Shown: piece after piece, positions 40,121 through 50,515 of the stretch | Layout: each line of letters starts with the position of its first letter | Numbering within the stretch: the first letter of the stretch is position 1 | NCBI RefSeq assembly: GCF_000222605.1 | Contig: NZ_AFWF01000003.1 | Span: forward strand, 36,744-100,743 | DNA length: 64,000 nt | Direction of reading: 5' to 3' | Origin: Vibrio ichthyoenteri ATCC 700023 | Lineage (GTDB): Bacteria; Pseudomonadota; Gammaproteobacteria; Enterobacterales; Vibrionaceae | Made by a program: the position numbers and the translations under genes | Notes under the pieces: model-generated | What the model was told of the DNA's origin: nothing | Seen by the model: only the letters and a program-made list of their open reading frames with translations | Databases searched by the model: none

Positions 40121-41674
40121 TTATTTTATTGAGGGCTGTGATACGACCTCAGTTTTTTCTTCGTCGATCGGGTTATCCCCCGTTTTGCGACGATATCTCT
40201 CTTCCCAGTAGTGAGCGCCTTTGATCCCCAATTTTATTGGATTAAAGGTGTATTCAGTGACGCCTTGCTTTTGTTGCTCTTCGTAATCTTTCAGTGCTTT
40301 TAAAGCTGGTTTTGATAAGAAGAAGATGATCAGAATACCAACAATGTTGAGCCATGCCATGAGTCCGACACCAACATCGCCCATCGCCCACGCCAGATTG
40401 GCGGTTTTCACCGTGCCGTAGAACACTGATGAGATGATCACTAACTTAAGTATGAACATCAGCCCACTGACTTTGAAAGTTCGTCGGATGTAAGCAATGT
40501 TCGTTTCGGCAATGTAGTAGTAGGCCAATACCGTCGTGAATGAGAAGAAGAACAGGGCAACAGCAATAAACGGTTTACCGATCCCCGGTAGCGCACTTTC
40601 AATCGCCATTTGGGTAAATACTGGGCCATTAGCGCTGATATCAGCAGAAAGCTGTTGGACTAAAAATGCTCCTTCAGCAGCACCATGGACGTTGTAAGCG
40701 CCAGTGATAAGAATCATAAACGCAGTGGCTGAACAGACTAATAGTGTATCAATATAGATAGAAAACGACTGCACTAAGCCTTGTTGAGCTGGGTGTTCCA
40801 CGTTCGCTGCTGCTGCCGCATGTGGGCCTGTACCTTGCCCTGCTTCGTTAGAGTAAACCCCGCGTTTCACCCCCCAACCAATTGCAGCACCAAAACCGGC
40901 CATTGGCGTGAAGGCATCGCCAATGATCATTGAGAAGATGCGTGGTACTTCGCTGATGTTGAGTAGGATAATCACAAACGCAGTGATGATATAGGCCAGC
41001 GCCATGAATGGCACAACCACTTGAGTAAAGTGGGCAATGCGTTTTACCCCACCAAAAATAATGAAGGCTAGAATAATCGAGATAACGGTGCCGGTGAGGA
41101 TTTTGGCAAAACTGAAGGTGCCGACCGCTGTTTCAATCATCTCACCACTACCAAATGCCGCTTCAACCGCATTACCAATGCTGTTTGATTGCACCCCTGG
41201 TAATAACACACCACAGGCAAAAATCGTAGCGATGGCAAAAATCCAGGCGTACCAGCGTTGTCCCATCGCTTTCTCGATGTAATAAGCTGGGCCACCACGG
41301 AATTCGCCGTTATCTTCTTCCTTATAAATTTGTGCCAAAGTGGATTCTGCATAAGCGGTTGCTGCACCAAAAAAGGCCACCATCCACATCCAAAACACCG
41401 CACCTGGTCCCCCAAATCCTATCGCTGCGGCCACGCCGGCAATATTACCCGTGCCCACACGGCCAGATAGCGACACGGCAAGAGCTTGGAAAGATGAAAT
41501 ACCTTTCTCTGAACTCTTGCCTGAAAGTAATAAGCGCCACATTTCGAAAAAGTGGCGAACTTGAACAAACCGAGTGGTGATTGAGTAAAACAAGCCCGCA
41601 CCTAGGCATAAATAAATCAGTGCGGGGCTCCAAATGATTCCATTCAGAAAATCAACTAAAGACTGCATAAGCAT
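40121..41674 (-). CDS. Sodium:alanine (AGCS family) symporter
   Basis: 517 residues, about 10-11 TM helices. Motifs: LSGRVGTGNIAGVAAAIGFGGPGAVFWMW near residue 75, GWGVKRGVYSNEAGQGTGPHAAAAA near 275. These are the signature blocks of the alanine/glycine:cation symporter family (DagA/AlsT). It imports alanine or glycine with Na+. ATG 41674 and ATG 41668 both follow an AGGGAAA ribosome site; the first has tight spacing. Confidence 0.92.
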   Translation of the reverse strand: MLMQSLVDFLNGIIWSPALIYLCLGAGLFYSITTRFVQVRHFFEMWRLLLSGKSSEKGISSFQALAVSLSGRVGTGNIAGVAAAIGFGGPGAVFWMWMVAFFGAATAYAESTLAQIYKEEDNGEFRGGPAYYIEKAMGQRWYAWIFAIATIFACGVLLPGVQSNSIGNAVEAAFGSGEMIETAVGTFSFAKILTGTVISIILAFIIFGGVKRIAHFTQVVVPFMALAYIITAFVIILLNISEVPRIFSMIIGDAFTPMAGFGAAIGWGVKRGVYSNEAGQGTGPHAAAAANVEHPAQQGLVQSFSIYIDTLLVCSATAFMILITGAYNVHGAAEGAFLVQQLSADISANGPVFTQMAIESALPGIGKPFIAVALFFFSFTTVLAYYYIAETNIAYIRRTFKVSGLMFILKLVIISSVFYGTVKTANLAWAMGDVGVGLMAWLNIVGILIIFFLSKPALKALKDYEEQQKQGVTEYTFNPIKLGIKGAHYWEERYRRKTGDNPIDEEKTEVVSQPSIK

Positions 41675-42114
41675 TTTCCCTGTTAGCTATGTATAGCAAT
41701 GTTGTGTTTATTTTTGTATTTATCGTGTCGACAAATATTAACCTGTATGTAATTAAAATGTTAAATAAAACCTGCTTTAATTGTGATGAGCGTGATGTGG
41801 AGCACAAGATATTAAGGTTTTATTACTTTTTGATATTTACCAAGCTTATAAGGAGAGATTTTGTTTGGATCGTTGGTCTTTGAAGGGATATGCAGACTTT
41901 AGTCAGCGTTACATCGCCCACTTTCATTAGTGTTCTACTCTAAAAATGTGAGCTTGGTTAGTGATTTGTATTATTGAGTTATCACGAATTCGCCTAGGAA
42001 AAGCAATTGAAGATCATTTCGCCGACCAGCATCAAATGTCCTCTAGTTGATGCTTTATTCATCAAGCAGAAAGGCGCATTATCAAATATCAAATACAAAC
42101 TTCACGGATGATTT
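41675..42114. other. Divergent intergenic region, AGCS symporter / metY-like gene
   Basis: 440 bp, AT-rich. A 64-codon ORF (41689-41883, plus) is low-complexity and lacks a ribosome site, so I do not call it. AGCATCAA/TTGATGCT (42028-42054, 11-nt loop) lies 60 bp before the metY-like start and could be a leader hairpin. No SAM-riboswitch-like core or clear MetJ box repeats were seen. Confidence 0.4.
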
Positions 42115-43383
42115 ATGAAAGACGAAACCCTCGCGATTCACTTCGGTTATGAAACTGAGCCCACCACCAAGTCTGTCGCGACACCAATCTATCAAACAGT
42201 GGCCTATGAATTTGATAGCGCCCAACACGGCGCGGATCTTTTTAACCTCGAAGTTCCGGGGAATATCTACACCCGAATCATGAACCCGACCAATGATGTT
42301 CTCGAAAAACGTATGGCTGCGTTAGAAGGTGGCATTGCGGGTTTGGTTGTCAGCGCGGGGAGTGCGGCAATTAACTATGCGATTTTAACTTTGGCTGAAG
42401 CGGGCGATAACATCGTTTCCACTCCGCAGCTCTATGGCGGTACTTACACCTTGTTTGCCCACATGCTACCAAAGCAAGGTATTGAAGTGCGTTTCGCCAA
42501 AGACGATAAACCGGAAAGCTTAGCGGAATTGATCGATGAAAATACCAAGGCGGTTTATTGCGAAAGCATTGGTAACCCAGCGGGTAATATTATCGACCTT
42601 GAACGCGTCGCCGAAGTGGCGCACGCGCAGGGTGTGCCTGTGATTGTCGATAACACCGTAGCGACTCCTGCACTGTGCAAGCCGATTGAGTTTGGCGCTG
42701 ACATCGTGGTGCACTCGCTCACCAAATACGTCGGTGGCCATGGTACGACATTAGGCGGCGCGATCATTGATGCTGGCACCTTCCCTTGGACGGAGCACAA
42801 AGAACGTTTCCCAGTGATGAATCAACCAGAGCCTTCTTATCATGGCGTGGTGTACACCGAAGCATTTGGCCCCGCGGCATTTATTGGTCGGGCACGTACC
42901 GTACCACTGCGTAACACGGGCGCCGCACTATCACCAATGAATGCGTTTATGCTGATGCAAGGGTTAGAAACCTTATCGCTGCGCATGGAGCGCCATACAG
43001 AGAATGCGCTGAAAGTCGCCCAATACCTGCAGCAGCATGAGAAGGTGAGTTGGGTTAGCTACGCCGGTTTAGTGGACTCACCATTCTACCCACTCGCTGA
43101 AAAGTACATGCAAGGTAAGCCGTCGGCGATTTTGTCGTTCGGTCTTAAAGATGGCTATGACGCTGGCGTGCGATTCTATGATGCGCTGCAAATCTTCAAG
43201 CGTTTGGTCAATATTGGTGATGCGAAATCACTCGCTTGTCATCCTGCTTCAACGACACATCGCCAGATGAGTACTGAAGAGCAAGCCAAGGCGGGGGTGT
43301 ATCCTGAAATGATTCGCTTATCGGTAGGCATTGAGCACATCGATGACATTCTTGAAGATTTAAATCAAGCACTGCAAGCGTAA
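42115..43383 (+). CDS. O-acetylhomoserine sulfhydrylase (Cys/Met metabolism PLP enzyme)
   Basis: 422 residues. Opening ETLAIHFGYETEPTTKSVATPIYQTVAYEFDS, PLP-binding VVHSLTKYVGGHGTTLGG with the Schiff-base lysine near residue 205, and SLACHPASTTHRQMS near the C-terminus identify the MetY/Met17 branch (longer than MetB/MetC, about 425 residues). It makes homocysteine from O-acetylhomoserine and sulfide. Some relatives use O-acetylserine, so substrate choice is inference. Confidence 0.9.
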   Translation: MKDETLAIHFGYETEPTTKSVATPIYQTVAYEFDSAQHGADLFNLEVPGNIYTRIMNPTNDVLEKRMAALEGGIAGLVVSAGSAAINYAILTLAEAGDNIVSTPQLYGGTYTLFAHMLPKQGIEVRFAKDDKPESLAELIDENTKAVYCESIGNPAGNIIDLERVAEVAHAQGVPVIVDNTVATPALCKPIEFGADIVVHSLTKYVGGHGTTLGGAIIDAGTFPWTEHKERFPVMNQPEPSYHGVVYTEAFGPAAFIGRARTVPLRNTGAALSPMNAFMLMQGLETLSLRMERHTENALKVAQYLQQHEKVSWVSYAGLVDSPFYPLAEKYMQGKPSAILSFGLKDGYDAGVRFYDALQIFKRLVNIGDAKSLACHPASTTHRQMSTEEQAKAGVYPEMIRLSVGIEHIDDILEDLNQALQA

Positions 43384-43412
43384 TCGTTTTACTAGTTATT
43401 TTTGTCTTTTTT

Positions 43413-43440
43413 TAGGCGCCTTATGGGCGCCTTTAGTTTT
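43413..43440 (+). terminator. Terminator after the sulfhydrylase gene
   Basis: AGGCGCC-TTAT-GGGCGCCT hairpin followed by TTAGTTTT. Confidence 0.8.
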
Positions 43441-43544
43441 ATTTACAGCGTCAATAAGTGTTTATGGCCTATGATGATCCCAATGCGATAAAAGCTTTAA
43501 ACCCGCGAGAATACGGGTTTAGAAACAAAAAATAAGGAAACAAA

Positions 43545-44474
43545 ATGGCAGGGTTAAGTTTACTGACACTACTCGATGACATTGCTTCGGTATTGGATGA
43601 TGTAGCGCTGATGTCGAAAGTCGCGGCGAAAAAAACCGCAGGGGTGCTGGGTGATGATCTGGCATTAAACGCGCAGCAAGTGTCGGGTGTGCGCGCCGAG
43701 CGAGAAATTCCGGTGGTGTGGGGCGTAGCCAAAGGCTCTTTTCGCAATAAGCTGATTTTGGTTCCTGCGGCCTTATTGATCAGTTCGATTGCGCCTTGGC
43801 TCATCACGCCCTTGTTGCTGATTGGTGGCTTGTTCTTGTGTTTTGAAGGGGCAGAGAAAGTGCATGAGAAGTTTTTCCATCATGCAAGCTCAACAGAACA
43901 AGCAGAGCATAAAGCGGAAATCGAATCCTCGGCCGAAGATCTTAGCGATTACGAGCAGAAGAAAATTAAAGGGGCGATTCGTACCGATTTTATCCTCTCG
44001 GCTGAGATTATTGTGATTGCGCTAGGCACAGTGCAAGGACATCCATTCCTGACTCAAGTATTAGTGATGAGCTTGATTGCCATTTTGATGACGATTGGTG
44101 TGTATGGCCTAGTGGCCGGCATCGTTAAGATGGATGACTTAGGCTTTTATCTGCAACGCAAAAGCGGTGGGCAGGGCATATTAGGTTCCCTTGGTAACGG
44201 CTTGGTCGCAATGGCGCCAAAGCTAATGAAAATCCTAACGGTTGTCGGCACTATCGCGATGTTTTTAGTTGGGGGTGGCATCGTGGTGCACAGTTTGCCA
44301 TTTGTACATCATGGCTTGACCAGTGTGGTGAATATGTTGCCAGTGATCCCTTATGTGACGCCGACTTACTCAGTTATCGGTAACGGCATTATTGGCCTTG
44401 TGAGCGGGTTTATTATCCTCACTATTATGACGTTTTATCACTCGTTACGCGGAGTGAAAAACGATGATCAATAG
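43545..44474 (+). CDS. DUF808 family membrane protein (YedI-like)
   Basis: 309 residues. N-terminal AGLSLLTLLDDIASVLDDVALMSKVAAKKTAGVLGDDLALNA is the YedI/DUF808 signature. Five or so TM helices follow, with a charged central segment (HAEIESS...YEQKKIKGAIRTDFILS). Function unknown. An AAACCCG/CGGGTTT hairpin at 43498-43520 lies in its leader, followed by an AAGGAAAC ribosome site. Confidence 0.88.
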   Translation: MAGLSLLTLLDDIASVLDDVALMSKVAAKKTAGVLGDDLALNAQQVSGVRAEREIPVVWGVAKGSFRNKLILVPAALLISSIAPWLITPLLLIGGLFLCFEGAEKVHEKFFHHASSTEQAEHKAEIESSAEDLSDYEQKKIKGAIRTDFILSAEIIVIALGTVQGHPFLTQVLVMSLIAILMTIGVYGLVAGIVKMDDLGFYLQRKSGGQGILGSLGNGLVAMAPKLMKILTVVGTIAMFLVGGGIVVHSLPFVHHGLTSVVNMLPVIPYVTPTYSVIGNGIIGLVSGFIILTIMTFYHSLRGVKNDDQ

Positions 44475-44719
44475 GGAAGGCTACAAGAGTTAATGCTGCA
44501 TGATGAGTAAAAAGATCATCATGATCCTAAAGCTCATAAATGATTGAATAGCTGATATTTTCATTTATTAAAAACGAATGTAAAACAATTCTGGTTTGTA
44601 AGAGGGAGCTTACAAACCACTCGCAATTTGCAACCTTAGACTTGAACTATCTCGATAGAATCGTTGTTGGCAAAGTACCTTACGAAAAAGTACCTTACAA
44701 CAACAGATGGACATGAATT

Positions 44720-46231
44720 ATGATAGACAGTCTTAAGAGTGGTTTATCAAAGCTTTCCTCAATCGGCAAAGCGTTGATGTTACCGATCTCAATCCTACCT
44801 GCCGCGGGCTTGTTACTCGCCTTCGGTGCAAAACTCGACATGCCGCTAATGATGCGCGCTGGCGGGGTCATCTTTGATAACCTAGCACTGCTATTCGCGG
44901 TTGGTGCTGCGGTAGGTTTAACTAAAGAATCCGGTATCGCAGCATTAGCGGCAATCGTTGGTATGGTGGTCATGAATGCCACTATGGGCGTTGCACTCGG
45001 CATTACCCCCGAAATGGCGATGTCGGGTGGTCGTTATGCAATGGTGATGGGTATTCCTACCCTACAAACCGGCGTATTTGGTGGCTTGATAGCCGGTATT
45101 CTCGCCGCAACTATGTATCAGAAGTTCTTTGATACCAAACTGCCTGATTTTCTTGGTTTCTTCGCCGGTAAATGCTTCGTTCCTATTGTTACTGCTTTTG
45201 CTGCGTTTCTTATCGGCCTTGTATTACCTTACATCTGGTCTTACATCCAATCAGGGATTGATGCACTGTCGCACATGGCGAACGGTGGCAACATGTACCT
45301 CTCTACCTTTATCTATGGGTTTATGGAGCGCGCTCTGATTCCGGTTGGTTTGCACCATATTTTCTATAGCCCTTATTGGTTCTCGTTTGGTGAATACACC
45401 ACTGCAGCGGGTTCGGTGGTTAATGGTGACCACACCATTTGGTTCAAAATGCTGGAAGATGGCGTGAAAGATTTCTCTACCGAGCAATATGTGGATGCCG
45501 GCAAATTCCTTTCAGGTAACTTCGCTATCTACATGTTTGCTTTCCCAGCGGCGTGTTTGGCGATGTACCACGAAGCCAAAGACAAGAACAAAAAAATTGC
45601 GGCGGGTATTTTGGGCTCGGCGGCGCTAACATCATTTGTTACCGGCATTACTGAGCCGGTTGAGTTCGCCTTTATCTTTGTCGCGCCAGTGCTGTATATC
45701 TTCTCCGCTATCATGGCTGGGGTCTCTTACGCGGTGACTTATGCGTTAGATGTGCACATTGGTAAAACCTTCTCTGCGGGTATTATTGACTTCATTTCTT
45801 TTGGTGTTCTGCCAAGTATGGATGGTTTTAAAACCAACTGGATCAACGTGTTAATTTGGGGTCCATGTATGGCGGCCATTTACTACACGGTATTCCGATT
45901 TGCGATTCGAAAATTCAATCTAAAAACCGTTGGTCGTGAAGATACAGAACGCAAAGAGATCACGTTAGAGAACGATGAACTGGCGACGGAAATAACTAAG
46001 CTGTTAGGTGGTCGAGGTAACATCACCACGGTCGGCGCGTGTATTACCCGTCTGCGCTTGGAAGTCAAAGATGTTTCTATCATTGATGAAGACGGCATTA
46101 CAGCGTTGGGCGCGATGGGCGTGATTAAAGTGGGTAAGCATGGCGTACAGATTATCTTAGGTGCCCGTGCTCAGTTTGTGGCTGACTGTATGAATGAAGG
46201 CGCAAATGGTCATCAACCAGCGACGGCATAA
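44720..46231 (+). CDS. PTS system EIICB, glucose/maltose type
   Basis: 503 residues. EIIC membrane domain (about 1-390) begins LSSIGKALMLPISILPAAGLLLAFG and contains ALIPVGLHHIFYSPYW and SFVTGITEPVEFAFIFVAPVLY. A linker then leads to EIIB (about 425-495) with VGACITRLRLEVKD, whose Cys is phosphorylated. There is no EIIA domain, so it relies on EIIA-Glc (Crr) encoded elsewhere. It is related to both PtsG and MalX; the sugar is uncertain. Two AAAGTACCTTAC-like direct repeats lie in its leader near 44676-44700. Confidence 0.88.
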   Translation: MIDSLKSGLSKLSSIGKALMLPISILPAAGLLLAFGAKLDMPLMMRAGGVIFDNLALLFAVGAAVGLTKESGIAALAAIVGMVVMNATMGVALGITPEMAMSGGRYAMVMGIPTLQTGVFGGLIAGILAATMYQKFFDTKLPDFLGFFAGKCFVPIVTAFAAFLIGLVLPYIWSYIQSGIDALSHMANGGNMYLSTFIYGFMERALIPVGLHHIFYSPYWFSFGEYTTAAGSVVNGDHTIWFKMLEDGVKDFSTEQYVDAGKFLSGNFAIYMFAFPAACLAMYHEAKDKNKKIAAGILGSAALTSFVTGITEPVEFAFIFVAPVLYIFSAIMAGVSYAVTYALDVHIGKTFSAGIIDFISFGVLPSMDGFKTNWINVLIWGPCMAAIYYTVFRFAIRKFNLKTVGREDTERKEITLENDELATEITKLLGGRGNITTVGACITRLRLEVKDVSIIDEDGITALGAMGVIKVGKHGVQIILGARAQFVADCMNEGANGHQPATA

Positions 46232-46321
46232 TACGCTCTAGTGTAAGTAATAAAAAGCGCACGTTGTCAGTATGAACACGTGCAATAAAATTTAGTCATT
46301 CTCCCCCAAAATGTAATGACG

Positions 46322-46350
46322 AAGAGCGCCTCTAACGGCGCTCTTTTTTT
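46322..46350 (+). terminator. Terminator after the PTS gene
   Basis: AAGAGCGCC-TCTAAC-GGCGCTCTT hairpin with a T7 tail. Confidence 0.9.
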
Positions 46351-46397
46351 ATCGGGTCTATTTTATTAAGCTACTCGATGATTAGGGCTCTCCTTTG

Positions 46398-47747
46398 TTA
46401 AGGGACGATACATTGATAGCCCTTTGTTTGGAGTAACTTGGCAAACTGAGTTTTTGATGCCACCTCACCATGAATCAAATGCACCTCTTTAGGTGGGGGC
46501 GAAATCCCTTCAATAAAACGCAGTAAATCGGTTTGATCTGCATGGGCAGAATAGCCAGACATTGTATGCACTTGAGCATGGATATCGATGACTTGGTCAT
46601 CCATGATTACCTGCTTATCGCCACTTTGTATCACCCACCCTAAAGTGCCTTGCGCTTGGTAACCGATCAACAACACGTCGGTCCGCTTGTCGCTTAACAA
46701 GGCTTGTAAGTAATCCATAATCCGCCCACCTTGGCACATACCTGAAGCGGCAACGACAATTGCGGCTTCTCCAGTGGAAGTGAGGCGATTGACCAGCCGC
46801 TGGTGAGTTCGATGATCTTCTACCGTAATGCACTGTTCAAACGCGAGGGGATGACGGTGATTATTCAGACGTTGTTTGGCTTCTTTGCCCCACAAGGTTT
46901 GGAAGCGTCGATAAGATTTAGTCACTTTTTGCGCCATCGGCGAATCGAGAATGATGGGTAAATTGGCGTTGATTTTTTGCTGGTGGATCAATTGTTCTAT
47001 ATCAAACAGTAATTCTTGTGTTCGTCCAACACTAAAGGCCGGGATTAGTATCGCGCCGCCATCGGCCAGAGAGCGTTCGATGATCGCCAGTAAGCGATTT
47101 GAACGAGTTTGGATATCGTCATGAGTTTTTGCGCCATAAGTGGACTCAATCAGCAAATAATCTGCGCGGGATGGGGGCACAGGATCGGGTAAGAGCGGGG
47201 TATTGCTCGGCCCCAAGTCACCCGAAAAAACTACGATCTCTTGATTGGGCAATAACACTTCAATATAGGCCGAGCCAAGAATATGTCCGGCATGCTGAAA
47301 GCGGGCTTTTAAGGGCTCGTGTTGCCTAGTGGCGAGAGTGGGAGCGAAAGGTAGCGGCGGGATTTCAAACCATTGGTTATAGGCTTGAGGGCGAAGTAAA
47401 TGCTGAATATGTTTAAGCACACGTTTGACTTGTTTCTTGGAGAGGCCCAATTGCAATTTCAAGCTATCTTCTAACATTAAAGGCGCCAGTTCAGCGGTAG
47501 CCTCCGTGCAGTAGATGGGCTGTTTAAATCCTTGTGCGAGCAGCCAAGGTAGCCGACCAATATGGTCGATGTGGGCATGAGTGAGCAATAGGGCTTGGAG
47601 ATGCTTGATCGCAAACTCAATTTCAAGAGGGCGCTTATCTTGACCTTGAAATAAACCACAGTCGATCAAGATTGCGAGATCGTCAACTCGTAGCTCATGA
47701 CAAGAGCCTGTCACCGTATCTTTACCACCATGATGAATGAGTTGCAT
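46398..47747 (-). CDS. Beta-CASP metallo-beta-lactamase-fold hydrolase (RNA processing type)
   Basis: 449 residues from ATG 47747; a run of eight G just upstream gives a very strong ribosome site, and a longer in-frame start at 47816 is unlikely. Metallo-beta-lactamase motifs: THAHIDHIGRLP (HxHxDH), HAGHILGS, VVFSGDLG. Beta-CASP and C-terminal motifs: IPAFSVGRTQELL, VVAASGMCQGGR, MSGYSAHADQ, and IHGEVASK. These place it with CPSF73/RNase-J-like nucleases of the YsH1 type. It is a probable RNA endo- or exonuclease; the substrate is unknown. Confidence 0.88.
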   Translation of the reverse strand: MQLIHHGGKDTVTGSCHELRVDDLAILIDCGLFQGQDKRPLEIEFAIKHLQALLLTHAHIDHIGRLPWLLAQGFKQPIYCTEATAELAPLMLEDSLKLQLGLSKKQVKRVLKHIQHLLRPQAYNQWFEIPPLPFAPTLATRQHEPLKARFQHAGHILGSAYIEVLLPNQEIVVFSGDLGPSNTPLLPDPVPPSRADYLLIESTYGAKTHDDIQTRSNRLLAIIERSLADGGAILIPAFSVGRTQELLFDIEQLIHQQKINANLPIILDSPMAQKVTKSYRRFQTLWGKEAKQRLNNHRHPLAFEQCITVEDHRTHQRLVNRLTSTGEAAIVVAASGMCQGGRIMDYLQALLSDKRTDVLLIGYQAQGTLGWVIQSGDKQVIMDDQVIDIHAQVHTMSGYSAHADQTDLLRFIEGISPPPKEVHLIHGEVASKTQFAKLLQTKGYQCIVP

Positions 47748-48476
47748 AACCCCCCCCTTAAAGAATGAAAAAACGATATGTGTTGAGGCTAACGTGTGCC
47801 ATTGAGCGCCACTCACTATATATCGCTAAGCGTAATCCTCGTTGATAAAACTAAACTGCCTCGATTTATCAGCTTATACAATTGTTAAGAGGTTAAATGT
47901 GAAGCAGTAAAAATAACGGCGATGCAAGAGAAAAACAGTGATTGATTATTAAGGATTGCCACAAACGTGAATAAGCTGGGTCGATAAGTAACGTTAGATA
48001 GCGAGTTAAATAAGGAAAATTAAACAGAAAATTATCGTTGTTAAACTTGCTAGCAAAATGGATAAATTGTTGAGTGAGATTTTTTGATTTTGGATGCGGT
48101 GTCACGAAAATTACTTTTATTTATGTAACTAAATGTAATTTCAATTCGTATTGAATCAATAAAACAAAAATAAATCAATAGCTTACCTTTAATTAATATA
48201 AGCAATGCTTTTGACAAAAACAATGTTGTTCAAAAAGTGCACTGCTCAATGGTATTTCTGACGCCACTCAAAATGTGTGCGATAAATTTTTTCGAACGAT
48301 TGGTTTTTATTTTTGGCCATTTTATTAGCAGTAGATTCTTACCATGGTTTCGTAAAGCACCTGCTCGTGGATAAGCAGTTTGAGGTTAAAGCACACAATG
48401 TGGCTTTGTAACTGTATTAAGTCAGCATTAAAAAATAAATACAAAAAGGTTATCAGTTTCTATCGTTGGAGAAGAA
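47748..48476. other. Long AT-rich intergenic region before the chemotaxis receptor
   Basis: 729 bp divergent gap. ORFs present are short and low-complexity (for example 47893-48105 minus), without ribosome sites. I see no RNA gene or repeat. It must hold the promoters of both flanking genes. Confidence 0.4.
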
Positions 48477-50471
48477 ATGAAAAATAATACACACAGCTCG
48501 CCTTCTTGGTTAACGAGCTTATCTTTACGTACATTATTGTTGTTGCCAGTCGGGATATCGCTGTTTGCTTCTGCCATTGTCTCTTGCTTGATCTTAGTCT
48601 TTTTAGAAGAAATGAAACAAGGTGTTGAGTATTCAACATCACGCGCTGAACGCGCTGAATCAGCTGCGCTATTAGACAATAATTGGAACAATATCCGCGT
48701 TGATACGCGCGACATGATGATGGCGGATACTGAGAAATTGCGCGCGGAGCTGCAAGGCATCAACGATCATATCAAGGAAACACAAGATCTGATCAACAGT
48801 GAATTTATTGCTAATCCTTCGATGTCTCAAGGCACTAAAGACGATATGCAACGTGTCTTTGAAAACATGAATGGTTACTCGAAAACGTTATCAACCACGG
48901 TTGAACAGTATGAATTGATTCACGAACAGTGGTGGACGCATACACCAAATATGTGGGCGCCGTTGTTTGCTATGGTTAACGAAGTGATGGAATACGCAGA
49001 AGTTAACGATGATCTCGATGTTGCGGTGTGGCAAAAGCAAGGCGAGCAGTTGGTTAAAAATCTAGACAGTTACTATTCAAGTATGTCGATGAATGTCTTC
49101 ATGCGTGTTGATGTAAGCCGTGATCAGACACTTGGTTACCTAACCAATGCGGGAAAAATATTAGATGAGTTTGACTGGTTACCTGCGGTTAAAAACTTTA
49201 AAGACACCACTTTCCAAGGGTATATCACTTCAACGGATGTTATTTTTGCTGCGTTAGAAGCGGACAAGCAAGCAACCACGACTCGTGTTGAGTTTGCTGG
49301 TGATATTCGTACTGCCATTGTTACAGTCATTGAACGTAACATGCAAATGCTCGGTGAAGCGAATAATACCTCGCTCGCTACGATCAACAAGGTTATCTCA
49401 GTTCAAGTGATCTCTTGGATTGTAGCGGCGTTGGTGTCGATTGCTTTCTGTATCTATCTAGTGCGCCACTTTATCCAGATCTTTGGTCAGCTAACGGTGA
49501 CATTGCATTCAATGGCGAGCAAAGACTTCTCAACCCGAACGCACATTAAAGGTAAAAATGAGTTAGCTCGCCTTGCAATGAATGCCGATGAAACGGTGGT
49601 GTCGATCAGCCGTGTTATTGATGAAGTCCGTGGGCAGGGCGCTGAAGTGTCAGCGAGTTCAACGCAGTTAGCGGCCGTGATGGTACAAAGCTCAGCTAAC
49701 GCACAAGAGCAGAACCAACAAGTACAACAAATTGCCGCAGCAGTGGCTGAGATGTCGGCATCTGCAGGAATTGTTGCTGAGTCAGCTAAACTCACGGAAT
49801 CTCGTGCGATCATGGCTTACAGCGCGTGTGAGCAGGGCCAATCGTTAGCACAAGAAAACAGCCAACGTGCCAATGATCTAACGGCGCAACTGGGTGAAAC
49901 CGCGGTGGTGGTCGATAACCTTAAACAGCGTTGTCATAGCATTAGTGAAGTGGCGGAAGTGATCAGTGCGATTTCAGACCAAACCAACTTACTGGCGCTA
50001 AATGCAGCGATTGAAGCGGCACGCGCGGGTGAGCTTGGCCGTGGTTTTGCCGTGGTGGCAGATGAAGTTCGCTCACTGGCAGGCAAAACGCAAAACTCGA
50101 CTGAGCACATCAAATCGATTATCGAAGAGCTGCAACGTCAATCAGATACTGCGCAAATCACAGTACAAAGCTGCTTAGAAAAAGTGGATGAAGTACGTGA
50201 AGCATCAAGTGTCGTAGTAGACAAAATTTCGGCAACTCAGCAAGCAGTGGCAGAGATTAATGATAGCTCGACAGAAATGTCGGTGGCGGCTGAGCAGCAA
50301 TCAAAAGCGTCAGAAGAGATCAGTGAATCGCTGCATGGCATCAAAGATACCATTGCACAAAATATGGCTGGCATTGATGAATCAAGCCAAGCATCGAACT
50401 TCTTATCTGAGTTGGCTGAGCGTCAAAGCAGCCGTTTGAAAGAGTTCCAGCTCACTGCAGTAAACAGTTAA
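48477..50471 (+). CDS. Methyl-accepting chemotaxis protein
   Basis: 664 residues. TM1 (about 19-43), a large periplasmic helical sensor (about 44-300), TM2 (about 304-326, [19 protein letters not shown]), HAMP (about 327-380), and a signalling domain with the hairpin-tip [40 protein letters not shown]. It passes ligand information to CheA/CheW. The ligand is unknown; the sensor region has no PAS or Cache motif I can recognise. Ribosome site TGGAGAAG upstream. Confidence 0.94.
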   Translation: MKNNTHSSPSWLTSLSLRTLLLLPVGISLFASAIVSCLILVFLEEMKQGVEYSTSRAERAESAALLDNNWNNIRVDTRDMMMADTEKLRAELQGINDHIKETQDLINSEFIANPSMSQGTKDDMQRVFENMNGYSKTLSTTVEQYELIHEQWWTHTPNMWAPLFAMVNEVMEYAEVNDDLDVAVWQKQGEQLVKNLDSYYSSMSMNVFMRVDVSRDQTLGYLTNAGKILDEFDWLPAVKNFKDTTFQGYITSTDVIFAALEADKQATTTRVEFAGDIRTAIVTVIERNMQMLGEANNTSLATINKVISVQVISWIVAALVSIAFCIYLVRHFIQIFGQLTVTLHSMASKDFSTRTHIKGKNELARLAMNADETVVSISRVIDEVRGQGAEVSASSTQLAAVMVQSSANAQEQNQQVQQIAAAVAEMSASAGIVAESAKLTESRAIMAYSACEQGQSLAQENSQRANDLTAQLGETAVVVDNLKQRCHSISEVAEVISAISDQTNLLALNAAIEAARAGELGRGFAVVADEVRSLAGKTQNSTEHIKSIIEELQRQSDTAQITVQSCLEKVDEVREASSVVVDKISATQQAVAEINDSSTEMSVAAEQQSKASEEISESLHGIKDTIAQNMAGIDESSQASNFLSELAERQSSRLKEFQLTAVNS

Positions 50472-50478
50472 GCACAAT

Positions 50479-50515
50479 AAAAAAGCCGCTAACCTTGAGT
50501 TAGCGGCTTTTTTTT
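50479..50515. terminator. Bidirectional terminator after the chemotaxis receptor
   Basis: AGCCGCTAAC-CTTGA-GTTAGCGGCT hairpin between A and T runs. It slightly overlaps the 3' end of the convergent GNAT-nitrilase gene. Confidence 0.9.

Noticed and set aside
41689-41883. 64-codon plus-strand ORF before the sulfhydrylase gene
   Set aside because: Low-complexity Phe/Ile/Val composition from AT-rich DNA, no ribosome site, no recognised family.
47893-48105. 70-codon minus-strand ORF in the long gap before the MCP gene
   Set aside because: Same reasons: AT-rich non-coding composition and no start signals.
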